A stretch of 64,000 nt of DNA, taken from NCBI GenBank assembly GCA_022822005.1, contig JAJECO010000085.1:1-64000 (forward strand), read 5' to 3'. Position numbers and translations under genes: made by a program. The DNA is from Candidatus Poribacteria bacterium. GTDB lineage: Bacteria > Poribacteria > WGA-4E > PCPOR2b. This document shows, piece by piece, positions 53,688-63,055 of the stretch (the first letter of the stretch is position 1; each line of letters starts with the position of its first letter). Under the pieces are notes generated by a model that was not told the origin of the DNA, searched no databases, and saw only the letters and a program-made list of their open reading frames with translations.

Positions 53688-55430
53688 TTAAGCCACTTTT
53701 GTTACATAGACGTAGTATGCACCAAGCGAATCCCCCGCATCATCAGTCAGAAACGTCTGTAGCTGCATCTCACCGGCAGTGAGACGAAACGTAAACGTAA
53801 CACCCTCTGCCTCTGGATCGATCGATTGGGTTGCCTCTTGATCGCCAACACATAAACGGGCAGTTTTAAGGTCGAGGGCTTTCCCGCCATGATACCAATC
53901 GATGATTTCACCGGGAAGCCCAGCGGTAAGCGGTTTATCCTCCTCCTTGGGCCACCGTCGAAGTTCAAAGGCGTACTCTCCATCTTCAGCAATTTTGATT
54001 GCCCAATATCCATTACACACGAGCCCCTGACGAACGTGTCCCTGATTCCACGCCTGCTGCTCACCGTGCCAGTCGTGGGTGGTCAATCGGGATTCTTTTT
54101 CATGCTCTGTGCCCAGCACAATCGGAGGATCCTCACCAAAGCGCGGTGAAACCAGTTCCCACCACACCTCGTAGTGCTCCCGCAATTCCTCGACAACCTC
54201 CGGATGCGCCGCAGCTATATCATTTCGTTGTTCCGGATCCACCTCTATATCGTAGAGTTCAACACCGTTAATCAGGCGCCAGCGTTGCGTCATGGTCGCG
54301 CTCTGTTTCCACTTGATCGGGTGTTCGACGCGCTGGGAGTCCGTCACGATGACGCGTTCAGGCAGTGTCTCTATTTCTCCCGTGAGAAGCGGTGCGAGAT
54401 TCATGCCGTGAAAACTTCCTGCACCGAAGTCTTCCTGCGAGATCTCTAACTGACAGAAATCAATCAGCGTTGGGAGTAAATCAATGTTTGCAGTGAGTTG
54501 GTCGATGTCCATCCCTTCCGTAAATCCACCATTAGGCCAGTGCATGAATAGCGGTACTCGGTGACCGCCCTCATATTCCGAGCCCTTCCTACCACGCCTG
54601 CCAGCATTAAAGCCGTCTTGGACGAATTGATCCCCGTCGAGCGTGCAACCTTCAGCTGAGCCGTTGTCAGTCATAAAAATAAGAATGGTGTTATCTTCAA
54701 TTTCAAGTTCCTTGAGATGCCGCCTGAGTCGTGCCACATTCTCGTCGATATTGACAATCATCCCGTAGAAGTTAGCTCTTGGATCGGGAACACGTCCGTG
54801 ATACGGTTCGCTATAAGCGGTTGGGACGTGGTAGGGACTGTGTGGAGCGTTGGTTGGCAGATAGCAGAAGAAAGGACGCTCTCTGTTTTTTTCAATAAAC
54901 GTCATCGCTTCATTAAACCAGACATCGGTGCAATACCCCTCGAACGGTTCTTTGACCGCATTTCGGGAGTAGGTATCGTCGAAATAGTCGTTACCCCAAT
55001 GGTCGGGTGTTTGACTAATCCCTCCGCCACCGTGATAGAGCGCTTCTTCAAATCCTCGGTCATGGGGTCTGTAGGGATAGTTGTCCCCCAAATGCCACTT
55101 GCCGAACATGCCGGTCTGGTAACCATTTGCCTGAAAAATATCTGCCATTGTGCGTTCATCGTTCCGAAGGAGGGAGCGGCCACCGATGGTATGCCACACG
55201 CCGGTACAGTTGCAGTAGCGTCCAGTCATAATGCCCGCCCGTGTTGGAGCGCAGGTGGGACCAACATGCAGATTGGTTAGACGAAGGCTTTCGTCGTGCA
55301 ACGCATCGAGGTTTGGCGTTTCGATTACCGGATTGCCGTGACAGCTGAAATCCCCGTAACCTTGATCATCGGTGATGACAAAGACGAGGTTCGGTTTTTG
55401 GTTCATAGAATCGTTAGATGTTGTTGTCAT
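53688..55430 (-). CDS. Type I (Cys-type) sulfatase
   Basis: A 580-aa alkaline-phosphatase-superfamily sulfatase. Metal ligands begin at Asp21-Asp22 (FVITDDQGYGDFSCHGNP). The formylglycine signature is CAPTRAG with Cys60, i.e. the C-x-P-x-R form. Later ligands are in MTDNGSAEG and YEGGHRVPLF. Activation requires a formylglycine-generating enzyme; the only FGE-like fold in the window is the degenerate one at 13498-15156. No signal peptide is obvious, so it may be cytoplasmic. AAGGAACAGG precedes the ATG. Gene is 14 bp after recQ. Confidence 0.93.
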   Translation of the reverse strand: MTTTSNDSMNQKPNLVFVITDDQGYGDFSCHGNPVIETPNLDALHDESLRLTNLHVGPTCAPTRAGIMTGRYCNCTGVWHTIGGRSLLRNDERTMADIFQANGYQTGMFGKWHLGDNYPYRPHDRGFEEALYHGGGGISQTPDHWGNDYFDDTYSRNAVKEPFEGYCTDVWFNEAMTFIEKNRERPFFCYLPTNAPHSPYHVPTAYSEPYHGRVPDPRANFYGMIVNIDENVARLRRHLKELEIEDNTILIFMTDNGSAEGCTLDGDQFVQDGFNAGRRGRKGSEYEGGHRVPLFMHWPNGGFTEGMDIDQLTANIDLLPTLIDFCQLEISQEDFGAGSFHGMNLAPLLTGEIETLPERVIVTDSQRVEHPIKWKQSATMTQRWRLINGVELYDIEVDPEQRNDIAAAHPEVVEELREHYEVWWELVSPRFGEDPPIVLGTEHEKESRLTTHDWHGEQQAWNQGHVRQGLVCNGYWAIKIAEDGEYAFELRRWPKEEDKPLTAGLPGEIIDWYHGGKALDLKTARLCVGDQEATQSIDPEAEGVTFTFRLTAGEMQLQTFLTDDAGDSLGAYYVYVTKVA

Positions 55431-55444
55431 CCTGTTCCTTAATT

Positions 55445-57238
55445 TTAGGTGACCAGCCGTAGGCTCGAATCGCAGAGATCGCAGCTTTCACAACGATAGT
55501 CTGCCTCGACTGTTTCTCCGAAATACTCTCGTACCAATCGCCCGCGACATCCTTCGGCGAGCGCGTAAAAGACGATCTGATCAATCTGACGGTTCTTAAT
55601 GAGAACGTAGTCCTCAAACCCCATCTGATCCGCGGACATTGAAGCGAACAGATCGCTGTCTTGGAGTAACTCAATCAAAACCAAATCTTCCGTCCCCCAA
55701 TACCTCAGACGTCCTGCACTCTGCAAGTCAATTAGCTGCTCCATAAGTTGGTCAGGACGCAGATTTAGTCCTCTACAAAAATCTAAAACGTTTAATTCGG
55801 ATCGAGAGCGCAAGTGGCGTAGTAAAGTCTTTTGTGATTCGTCAGCAATCTCCGTGGTCAGGCTAAACTCAAGTGGACGTGTTCTCACTGAAAGCCTTGA
55901 AGGAACGTTATACAATCGTCGCAGGAAGCCGTGTCTCTCCAAGTGGTTAATCCCGACGCGAATTTTATCCGCATTGAAATCGTTATCTTCTAAGTCCTCT
56001 GCTGCAAACATCCGAAAGCTGCTGACCGACGGGAAGGTTTCAATCAGTTTCAGAAGCTTGAGTAGATCTGGTTTATTTGGTGTGCTCTCCTTGATGAACC
56101 ATTCATGTAATTTTCGGTCGTCCGGGCAATAAAACAGGATGCAGTGTGCGGTTTCCCCATCACGTCCAGCGCGCCCCGCTTCTTGATAATACTGCTCTAA
56201 AGTGCCCGTCATGGTCCAGTGAATGATATATCGGATGTTAGATTTGTCAATTCCCATCCCGAACGCATTGGTAGCAACAACTAAGTCGAGTCCATCAGGC
56301 CCATCGTCGAAGAACCGTTCTTGCACCCGTTTGCGCTCAAGATCTTCACGCCCGGCGTGATAATAATCTACGCGGTGGCCACGTCTCTTTAGATACGACG
56401 CGATTTCCTCAGTTTCCCGTCGGCGGCCTGCGTACACAATCCCTTTTCCCGTTAGCTGCTGCAAGCATTCGTCAAGGAGTGGATACTTTTCAGCTTCCGT
56501 CGAAACTTCGCAAACGCTGAATTTCAAATTGGGGCGTTCGATGCCACGGATAAAGGTTTGGGGCGGTTGAATGTCTAGCTGTTTCCGAATATCTTCTCGT
56601 ACATCTAGGGTGGCTGTTGCTGTGAATAGGGCAATTGAACTCGGGTGCAGTTCTCGGATAGCGTCACGGAGTGCGAGATAGGAAGGGCGAAAATCGTGTC
56701 CCCATTGAGATATGCAATGGGCTTCGTCAATTACAAACAGAGAGATCTGATGCGAATCGAGCAGGTTTAGAAATCGACGACTCCGCAAACGCTCCGGAGC
56801 AATATAGAGCAGCTTAACCTCTCCACATGCTAACCGGTCCAGTTCCGCACGATACTCTTCCCAGTTCAGGCTGCTATTGAGCAACGCCACTGCATAAATC
56901 CCTCGTTCACGCAATGCATCGACCTGATCTTTCATCAAAGAGATCAGTGGCGAAACAATTACGGTCACTCCCGGCAGCATCAATGCTGGCAACTGGTAGC
57001 AAAGCGATTTTCCGTACCCGGTTGGGAACGACGCAAGTATATTCTCCCCGTTCAGTATGGTTTCTACAACTTCACGTTGTCCAGTCCGAAAGTTATCGTG
57101 GTCAAAATGCTTGTTGAGTGCGATGAGCAATTCATCTGTAGTTTTGGCATGACTGTCATCAGTTGAGGTTGGCGGGACTTTGCCCTGTGCATTGAGAAGT
57201 TCATCTACATTTTGAAGGAGTGCTTGTAGATCTTTCAT
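55445..57238 (-). CDS. recQ: ATP-dependent DNA helicase RecQ
   Basis: A 597-aa 3'-5' DNA helicase. Motif I is FPTGYGKSLCYQLPAL, motif II DEAHCISQWGHDFR, motif III FTATATLDVREDI, and the last motifs run to QEAGRAGRDGE. A C-terminal region carries four cysteines (one in EGCRGR, then RCESCDLC) as in the RecQ zinc-binding domain. No HRDC domain is visible. A short non-conserved N-terminal extension (about 1-30) precedes the helicase domain. Upstream of the sulfatase gene on the same strand, probably cotranscribed. Confidence 0.94.
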   Translation of the reverse strand: MKDLQALLQNVDELLNAQGKVPPTSTDDSHAKTTDELLIALNKHFDHDNFRTGQREVVETILNGENILASFPTGYGKSLCYQLPALMLPGVTVIVSPLISLMKDQVDALRERGIYAVALLNSSLNWEEYRAELDRLACGEVKLLYIAPERLRSRRFLNLLDSHQISLFVIDEAHCISQWGHDFRPSYLALRDAIRELHPSSIALFTATATLDVREDIRKQLDIQPPQTFIRGIERPNLKFSVCEVSTEAEKYPLLDECLQQLTGKGIVYAGRRRETEEIASYLKRRGHRVDYYHAGREDLERKRVQERFFDDGPDGLDLVVATNAFGMGIDKSNIRYIIHWTMTGTLEQYYQEAGRAGRDGETAHCILFYCPDDRKLHEWFIKESTPNKPDLLKLLKLIETFPSVSSFRMFAAEDLEDNDFNADKIRVGINHLERHGFLRRLYNVPSRLSVRTRPLEFSLTTEIADESQKTLLRHLRSRSELNVLDFCRGLNLRPDQLMEQLIDLQSAGRLRYWGTEDLVLIELLQDSDLFASMSADQMGFEDYVLIKNRQIDQIVFYALAEGCRGRLVREYFGETVEADYRCESCDLCDSSLRLVT

Positions 57239-57397
57239 TAGGTATGGCTTCGTCTGACAGGCTTTCAGTAGAAAGCCCGATACGAATTTTCACGCTCAGT
57301 TGTTTCAGCATCAACGATCTTCACAATCTATCTTGGGAGGATTCGATTTGCATCGTAATTATAACATGAATTTGGAAGGAATTTTCACATAATTTGA

Positions 57398-58039
57398 TTA
57401 AGGATTGAGCGCCCACTCCAGTTTTTCATTTTTCAGGTACGGAATCAGAAGTGTCTGAAGACGTTTGTGGGCATGGTGAAGGTGTGCTTTAATTGTACCT
57501 TCGGACCGATCCAATTGCGCAGCAATCTCCTTCAATTGGAGCCCATCCTGATATCGGAGGTTAAATACACGCTGCTGTTTGGGGGGAAGTTGTTGTACCG
57601 CTTGGCCAATGATGTGCCCAAGTTCTTTAGTTTCTAACTGATCTGGTGGTAGTGGACCCACATCGTTAAACACTATCTCATTGTTACCATCTGTCGTGAA
57701 GTCCTCTAACGACAGAGGCTGCCCTCGCTTCTGTTGGCGAATGAAGTCGATACACAGATTGGTGGCAATCCGATAGAGCCAACTATAGAATGCCGACTGT
57801 CGTTTGAAATGAGGCAAGGCACGGAACGCTTTTATGAAGATCTCTTGAGAAAGATCTTTTGCAGTTTCGGAATTTGGCACATACTTATACACCAAGTTAT
57901 AGATCTTTCCTTGGTATTTGATGACAAGCTCATTAAAAACTTCCTGTTCACCGTTCTGGAACCGTTCAACAAGTTCTTTCTCGTCAGTGGGCAGGGATTT
58001 CCGTGTTGAGGGTGTAGATAAGGTCTTACATTGAATCAC
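57398..58039 (-). CDS. Second ECF RNA polymerase sigma factor
   Basis: A 213-aa ECF sigma factor with region 2 (KDLSQEIFIKAFRALPHF, YSWLYRIATNLCIDFIRQQKR) and region 4 (QLPPKQQRVFNLRYQDGLQLKEIAAQLDRSEGTIKAHLHHAHKRL). The GTG at 58039 has AAAGGAG eight bases upstream and is preferred over a TTG-type start further upstream. No anti-sigma gene is adjacent. It is divergent from a histidine kinase gene across a 290-bp region with direct repeats, which may bind a regulator shared by both. Confidence 0.88.
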   Translation of the reverse strand: MIQCKTLSTPSTRKSLPTDEKELVERFQNGEQEVFNELVIKYQGKIYNLVYKYVPNSETAKDLSQEIFIKAFRALPHFKRQSAFYSWLYRIATNLCIDFIRQQKRGQPLSLEDFTTDGNNEIVFNDVGPLPPDQLETKELGHIIGQAVQQLPPKQQRVFNLRYQDGLQLKEIAAQLDRSEGTIKAHLHHAHKRLQTLLIPYLKNEKLEWALNP

Positions 58040-58119
58040 GTTGCATTCTCCTTTACCGTGCGAAACAGGCGATACGTACAAGTACGCAGCAACCCATATT
58101 AATCTGCTAATTACACACT

Positions 58120-58154
58120 AACCTGTATCAAATTGTTCCAACCTGTATCAAATT
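58120..58154. repeat. Direct repeat, 20-bp period, in divergent promoter region
   Basis: The 15-mer AACCTGTATCAAATT occurs at 58120-58134 and at 58140-58154, a period of 20 bp (about two helical turns). It lies between the divergent ECF sigma gene and the histidine kinase gene, about 40 bp upstream of the -35 box at 58194. It looks like an operator for a dimeric regulator. Confidence 0.65.
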
Positions 58155-58193
58155 ATCCTCATTTCCTGAACTGGTAGAGTTAGTGCTTTCAAC

Positions 58194-58223
58194 TTGACAT
58201 ACAGCTTAAATCTCGGCTATAGT
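58194..58223 (+). promoter_or_regulatory. Sigma70-type promoter for histidine kinase gene
   Basis: TTGACA (58194-58199) and TATAGT (58218-58223) with 18-bp spacing form a near-consensus promoter. A 6-bp hairpin (58234-58239 with 58244-58249) lies just after the expected start. The histidine kinase ATG is at 58330. Confidence 0.65.
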
Positions 58224-58329
58224 AATGAGTCAGCCCCGATTTATCGGGGAGTTCAGAATGAGACAATCCAACCCGATCTGCTTTGTACATAGAATGCAAG
58301 TATATTGCCACTGATGGGTTCAGATTCTT

Positions 58330-59703
58330 ATGCGTCGATATAGTATTCAAAACAAAATTGTTCTACCCTTCATTCTGCTCTTCACGGTGGTGGTTCTCAT
58401 CGTACCGGTCATTACCATTGCGCTTTTTGATCGGAAATACGATGAACAGGTTAGTCGCGAGACTCAGGAGTGGCTTGAAGCGATTGTGGACACCGGCTAT
58501 ATGCACCAGCCTGAGAAGGTGAAAGAAGCATACGGCGCAGAAGTAACAGTTGTGGGTAACGACAACACAGTGAATTACACCACCCTCTCCGGAGATTGGA
58601 CAAACTTCGCTGATGAGATGAAGTTGGACGAAGTTCGTAAACACATCAAGGAATCAGATCTTGACTTTGTGTCACAAAATATAATAGTTGATGGCCGACA
58701 CTATAAAGTCATCTATTATCAACAAGCCTCCGATCGGTTGTACTGTCTGATGCGTGATATAGATAAAATCGCCGGTGCGAAGCGACATGTAACGTTGTTA
58801 ATGCTCGGAATTGCCGCTGTTGTTATCCTACTGGTTGGGGTCATCAGTCATCTCATTGGGCGGAATCTTACGAATCCCATTAAGGATTTGGTACAATTCA
58901 CACGGAAGGTTGCTGGGGGTAACCTGAACGAGCAGTGTAAAGCGAAAACACACGACGAAATTGGTGATCTCACCGTCGCGTTTAATCAGATGACCCGCGA
59001 CCTCCGAAATTCGCGGAATGAATTGATAAGTGCCGAACGCCTCGCTACAGCGGGGAAAATGGCAGCATCGTTCGCCCATGAGATTCGGAACCCGCTCTCA
59101 TCAATGCGGATGCTTGCCCAGATGTTGATGCGAAAGCAAGATCTCTCAGAAGCGCGGCGCAAGCAGTCAATGGAATATATCCTTGAAGAAATCGAACGGA
59201 TTGATGTGATTGTCAAAGGGTTCATGGATTTTGCCCGGCCTGCGTCCCTTGATCCTGCACCTCACGATTTAAATCAAGTTTTGCAAGAGGTACTGGATCT
59301 GATGGAGGCTAACCTAAACCACCATCAGATTCTACTAATCAAGAAATTTGCCCCAGATCTCCCGGCGATTCCACTGGATCGGGATAAATTGAAACAGGCG
59401 TTTATGAATATCGTATTAAATGCTATGGATGCGATGCCGGAGGGTGGCACATTAGAAATTCTAACATTACAGGATCCAGATAGGGTCCGTATTGATGTTA
59501 TGGATACGGGCGTAGGCATCCCACCGGAAGATTTAAATCGCCTTTTTGAACCATTCTTCACAACAAAATCGCAGGGAACCGGACTTGGGCTGGCAAACGC
59601 GAAACGCGTTCTTGAACAACACAGTGGGGACATACAGGGCAAAAGCGTTGTTGAGCAAGGAACAACGATATCCTTGTGGCTACCCCTATCTAGTAAGTCC
59701 TAA
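58330..59703 (+). CDS. Sensor histidine kinase with HAMP domain
   Basis: A 457-aa membrane kinase. Transmembrane helices are at about 11-32 and 153-174, with a roughly 120-residue extracytoplasmic sensor between. A HAMP domain (about 172-225) follows, then the HisKA dimerisation domain with phosphorylated His250 (FAHEIRNPLSSM). The ATPase domain (about 340-455) has N-box NIVLNAMDAMP, G1 DTGVGIP and G2 GTGLGLANAK. No response-regulator gene is adjacent, so it is an orphan here. cysC follows 31 bp later. Confidence 0.92.
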   Translation: MRRYSIQNKIVLPFILLFTVVVLIVPVITIALFDRKYDEQVSRETQEWLEAIVDTGYMHQPEKVKEAYGAEVTVVGNDNTVNYTTLSGDWTNFADEMKLDEVRKHIKESDLDFVSQNIIVDGRHYKVIYYQQASDRLYCLMRDIDKIAGAKRHVTLLMLGIAAVVILLVGVISHLIGRNLTNPIKDLVQFTRKVAGGNLNEQCKAKTHDEIGDLTVAFNQMTRDLRNSRNELISAERLATAGKMAASFAHEIRNPLSSMRMLAQMLMRKQDLSEARRKQSMEYILEEIERIDVIVKGFMDFARPASLDPAPHDLNQVLQEVLDLMEANLNHHQILLIKKFAPDLPAIPLDRDKLKQAFMNIVLNAMDAMPEGGTLEILTLQDPDRVRIDVMDTGVGIPPEDLNRLFEPFFTTKSQGTGLGLANAKRVLEQHSGDIQGKSVVEQGTTISLWLPLSSKS

Positions 59704-59734
59704 TCTTCAAACTTCCAAAAAATAGGAGAATAGC

Positions 59735-60352
59735 ATGGCAGAACAGAAGGCAACGAATATTACATGGCACGAAGCGAACGTGGTCCAGGCAGACAGGGAA
59801 AAGCTTCTCAATCAGAAAGGGTGTGTCATCTGGTTCACAGGACTCTCAGGGTCTGGTAAGTCTACGCTTGCCCTTGAGGTGGAGAGTAAACTGCACCAGC
59901 GTGGGCATCTTACCTATGTCCTTGATGGCGATAACGTCCGACACGGTTTGAATAAGAATCTTGGTTTTTCGCCGGAGGATCGAGAAGAAAACATCCGCCG
60001 TATTGGGGAGGTAGCGAAGCTATTTAACGACGCGGGTGTTATCGCGATGACGGCGTTCATATCGCCGTACCGTGCAGATCGAGATAATGCACGAGAGTTA
60101 CTTGATGAGGGACGCTTTGTGGAGGTTTTCGTCGATTGTCCCTTAGAGGTATGCGAAGCACGAGACACGAAGGGGTTGTATCAAAAGGCGCGGACAGGCG
60201 AGATCAAAGAGTTCACCGGAATTAGTGCCCCTTACGAAGCACCGTCCCAGGCGGAACTTACTGTAAATACAGATAGTCTGACGCTTAATGAGTGTACTGA
60301 TCGGGTCATCGCGCTCCTTGAAAGCAAAGGGCTCATCCCTGAGTTGCAATGA
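59735..60352 (+). CDS. cysC: Adenylylsulfate (APS) kinase
   Basis: A 205-aa kinase that phosphorylates adenylylsulfate to PAPS, the donor for sulfation and sulfate assimilation. Walker A is GLSGSGKST (36-44), with [16 protein letters not shown] and the lid region [10 protein letters not shown] and [17 protein letters not shown] precedes the ATG. No cysN/cysD partner is in the window. PAPS could serve sulfotransferases, while NrnA can recycle pAp. Confidence 0.95.
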   Translation: MAEQKATNITWHEANVVQADREKLLNQKGCVIWFTGLSGSGKSTLALEVESKLHQRGHLTYVLDGDNVRHGLNKNLGFSPEDREENIRRIGEVAKLFNDAGVIAMTAFISPYRADRDNARELLDEGRFVEVFVDCPLEVCEARDTKGLYQKARTGEIKEFTGISAPYEAPSQAELTVNTDSLTLNECTDRVIALLESKGLIPELQ

Positions 60353-60389
60353 ACGCTTGACCTCAGTGTGTCGGAGTGTTAGTTAACTC

Positions 60390-61610
60390 CTAAAACCCCA
60401 TCAAACCGCAGCAGCGGCGACACACAGGCATAGGGCCATCACTACTGATGGAATTGCGGAACTTGCGGGCGGCGGCGTTATTCCACATATCTTCGACAGC
60501 ATCCGTTTTGATGTTGCCGATGATGTAATCGTGGTAGTCACGGCAGAGGCTAACGTCGCCGTTGCTGTCAATTTCCATTGTCATGTAAATGCTGATACAC
60601 TGATTGTAACCAAAAGACTCCGCGTGATCAGTGTAGTATCGCTGGATCTCCTCTGGTGTATTAAGCCTCGGCATCATCATCGGTGGACACCGCTCTGTCT
60701 CTTTAGAAAATTTCTCCATCTCTTCAAACTTATCGAGAATGACACCATGATCGAAATCCTTCCACGTACCGATCCAACCGTAATGGGTTTGGGGCTTAAA
60801 ACCGAAACGGCTCTCAAAATCTTCGGTGTGTGCCTGTGCGGAATGTGAATCGATCCACCACGTTAGGTAGAAGATCTGTGTATCTGCATACTGGTTCGTG
60901 AATTTGTAGAGATCCACTACGTAGTCGATATTGTACATCGTAATACAACTGAGCGGGACGATATACGGAAATGCAAGATTCCGACGCTTCTTCGCTTCGC
61001 TTAGCGTTTCAAGTGCTTCCTTTACGTCCTTAAAGTTATCATAATTCTCTGAAACCCCAGGACGTTGACCATTGTGAATTTCTTCGTTGGGGCCATCAAC
61101 GCTCAAGTAAAGAATTTTGCATGTCTCAATAATGTCATCGGCGCGTCTGGCGAGATGGGTGCCGTTCGTCACGAGCGAAATTGGCATGTCCCGCTCTTTG
61201 ATATAATGCAGCAATTCAATCAAACCGGGGTAGAGCATCGGCTCACCGCCCCAGATATACCACACAGGCGACCAGCCAGCATCAACAATCTGGTCAACAA
61301 GTCGTTTATAGGTTTCGACCGGGACCTCCCGCTGCTTCAATGATTTGAGGGATTCGCCATGCAGGTATCCGTTATCTCCCCACTGCCCACAGGAATGGCA
61401 GCGTAGGTTGCACATATCCGTGATTCGTAGACTGACCAGTTGGACATCGTCGCCCTTGCCATGTTTAGCACCAAATGGATGTCTCCAATTAAAACTCTCC
61501 TTTGCCATCTGGTACTTCATGAGCGCGTAAGAGGTCGCCCAATCATCTGACATTGCCGTTGCAAGTTCATTCACAAAAAAACGAGGTGAAACACGACTTC
61601 GAATTGCCAT
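60390..61610 (-). CDS. Radical SAM/SPASM domain protein
   Basis: A 406-aa radical SAM enzyme. The [4Fe-4S]-SAM motif is CNLRCHSC with Cys67, Cys71 and Cys74. The C-terminal SPASM-like region supplies further cysteines (YNQCISIY, VSLCRDYH, VCRRCCG). ATG 61610 with GAGGAAGG upstream is the start; an upstream extension to 61745 overlaps the glycosyltransferase gene and lacks support. Substrate unknown; such proteins modify peptides or mature cofactors. Probably in one unit with the glycosyltransferase gene. Confidence 0.87.
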   Translation of the reverse strand: MAIRSRVSPRFFVNELATAMSDDWATSYALMKYQMAKESFNWRHPFGAKHGKGDDVQLVSLRITDMCNLRCHSCGQWGDNGYLHGESLKSLKQREVPVETYKRLVDQIVDAGWSPVWYIWGGEPMLYPGLIELLHYIKERDMPISLVTNGTHLARRADDIIETCKILYLSVDGPNEEIHNGQRPGVSENYDNFKDVKEALETLSEAKKRRNLAFPYIVPLSCITMYNIDYVVDLYKFTNQYADTQIFYLTWWIDSHSAQAHTEDFESRFGFKPQTHYGWIGTWKDFDHGVILDKFEEMEKFSKETERCPPMMMPRLNTPEEIQRYYTDHAESFGYNQCISIYMTMEIDSNGDVSLCRDYHDYIIGNIKTDAVEDMWNNAAARKFRNSISSDGPMPVCRRCCGLMGF

Positions 61611-61669
61611 AACCTTCCTCTCTGTTACAGAAGTCAAATCAAATGTACTTATAACTCCTAAATGCCTAT

Positions 61670-62875
61670 TTACCCTTCTTCCGCGATCCGACCTAAAACA
61701 CGACACTTGGTGGCTGAAAGAATTTCGTATCGAACACCGCCCCATACAATCTTGTTTTGAAATAGCGCGTACACTGCGTTCAAGCCTGCAAGAAACATCG
61801 CTATTGGTACGACAAGCGCGGCGGTTCGGAGGGTCTCACGTATTTTAGGTGTGTCTCGCAGCCAACGGGGCAGGTTTCGTGAGAAGATGCGAAAACTCTG
61901 AATTTCAATAAATGGGACAAGGAGAACAAGAAGAAATCTCTCAGAATAGAATATCATGAACGGAATTGAGCCGAGCACAAGTAAAGCCTTTGGCAGAAGT
62001 ATCAGCAAGGTCCCCCACCACTGAGCTTTAAGCCCCATCCGAAAGGTCATTACTATTTGACGGTTAGTAAACTCTATAATCTGTTTCCAGGTTCGTTTCT
62101 CCGTGTGGGTAACTGCAATGCAATCCGGCACAAAATGAACCTTGCGTTTCAGATCTCTCACCGTATGCGTCAAATTATGATCTTCAATGGTTGCATTCTC
62201 CCAACGTTGCAATACTTTACCTTGTTCGAAGGCTTCTCGACGGATTGCGTTTGAACCACCCCAAACCATTGCCAGTGGGTGATCGCCTTGTAACGCAATC
62301 TGAAAGTTGATCCAAACTGCTTCGACAAGCGATGCCGTGTTTAAGGTATGTGGAAAATAAAATCTCGCCCCCACTGTTGCACCGACGTTTTCGTCCTGAA
62401 GCGGCTGGACGAGCAGCCTCAACCAATCTTGCTCGATCGTCGCATCCGCATCGACAAAAGCGATAATCTCAACATCATTCGAAAACGTCGCGATTGCCGT
62501 CATCAGATTCTGCACCTTTTGCGAGCGTGGGAGTGAGTTATCCACAATGTTCGGTGCCAGCAGGGTATGCACGTTGGGATGCCCTTCCGCGATCTCGAGT
62601 AGGTGTGGATAGGATTCATCATAGCCGGATTCACCCATAGCGTGCGTAACAAAAAATACCTCATACTCGCCTGCGTAATCCTGATTTAGCAGCCGTTTCA
62701 CATTCTCTGCTGTCTGATCATCCCAGCCATAATGGGGTGCGATGATGGCAGTTTTTGGAGTATAATCTGATCTTTTGGTATTTCGTTCTCGGCGTGCATA
62801 TCGGAATGAGTTGATGATTATTAGTACTTCTAAAATAAGGACGAGGTAAACTGCTCCAATAATGTATGAGATCAT
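61670..62875 (-). CDS. Membrane family-2-type glycosyltransferase
   Basis: A 401-aa integral membrane GT-A protein. One N-terminal helix (about 3-22) anchors it, and the catalytic domain carries the DAD motif (Asp142, Asp144). The ED motif IEDHN (231-234) is the general-base candidate. Two or three C-terminal helices follow (about 275-345), as in processive or ceramide-type glucosyltransferases (GT2/GT21). GT21 enzymes have a QxxRW motif that I do not see clearly. A glycolipid role would fit with the spt gene elsewhere in the window, but this is speculative. Confidence 0.8.
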   Translation of the reverse strand: MISYIIGAVYLVLILEVLIIINSFRYARRERNTKRSDYTPKTAIIAPHYGWDDQTAENVKRLLNQDYAGEYEVFFVTHAMGESGYDESYPHLLEIAEGHPNVHTLLAPNIVDNSLPRSQKVQNLMTAIATFSNDVEIIAFVDADATIEQDWLRLLVQPLQDENVGATVGARFYFPHTLNTASLVEAVWINFQIALQGDHPLAMVWGGSNAIRREAFEQGKVLQRWENATIEDHNLTHTVRDLKRKVHFVPDCIAVTHTEKRTWKQIIEFTNRQIVMTFRMGLKAQWWGTLLILLPKALLVLGSIPFMIFYSERFLLVLLVPFIEIQSFRIFSRNLPRWLRDTPKIRETLRTAALVVPIAMFLAGLNAVYALFQNKIVWGGVRYEILSATKCRVLGRIAEEG

Positions 62876-63055
62876 GGGATAATATACAATGAGGTTTGAG
62901 GTAATTAGTCAGCTAATACAATCTCATCTTAACATACATGCGCGGATCTGGTCAATACAAAAATAGATGGAGAATTTGTAAAGTATGTGTCAGTTGAGTG
63001 GGTGATATGTTATCATATACGTGCACGTTGAGATTACCTTATGGAGGAGTGTTTT

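Noticed and set aside
53688-55430. Plus-strand frames opposite the sulfatase, up to 187 codons
   Set aside because: Antisense to a gene with an intact CAPTR and metal-ligand motifs; no independent evidence of coding.
60373-60390. Short GGAGT/ACTCC hairpin between cysC and the radical SAM gene as a terminator
   Set aside because: Stem of only five pairs and no T-run; below the standard used for other terminators.
61611-61745. N-terminal extension of the radical SAM protein
   Set aside because: It overlaps the glycosyltransferase gene by 76 bases and has no start support; ATG 61610 has GAGGAAGG.
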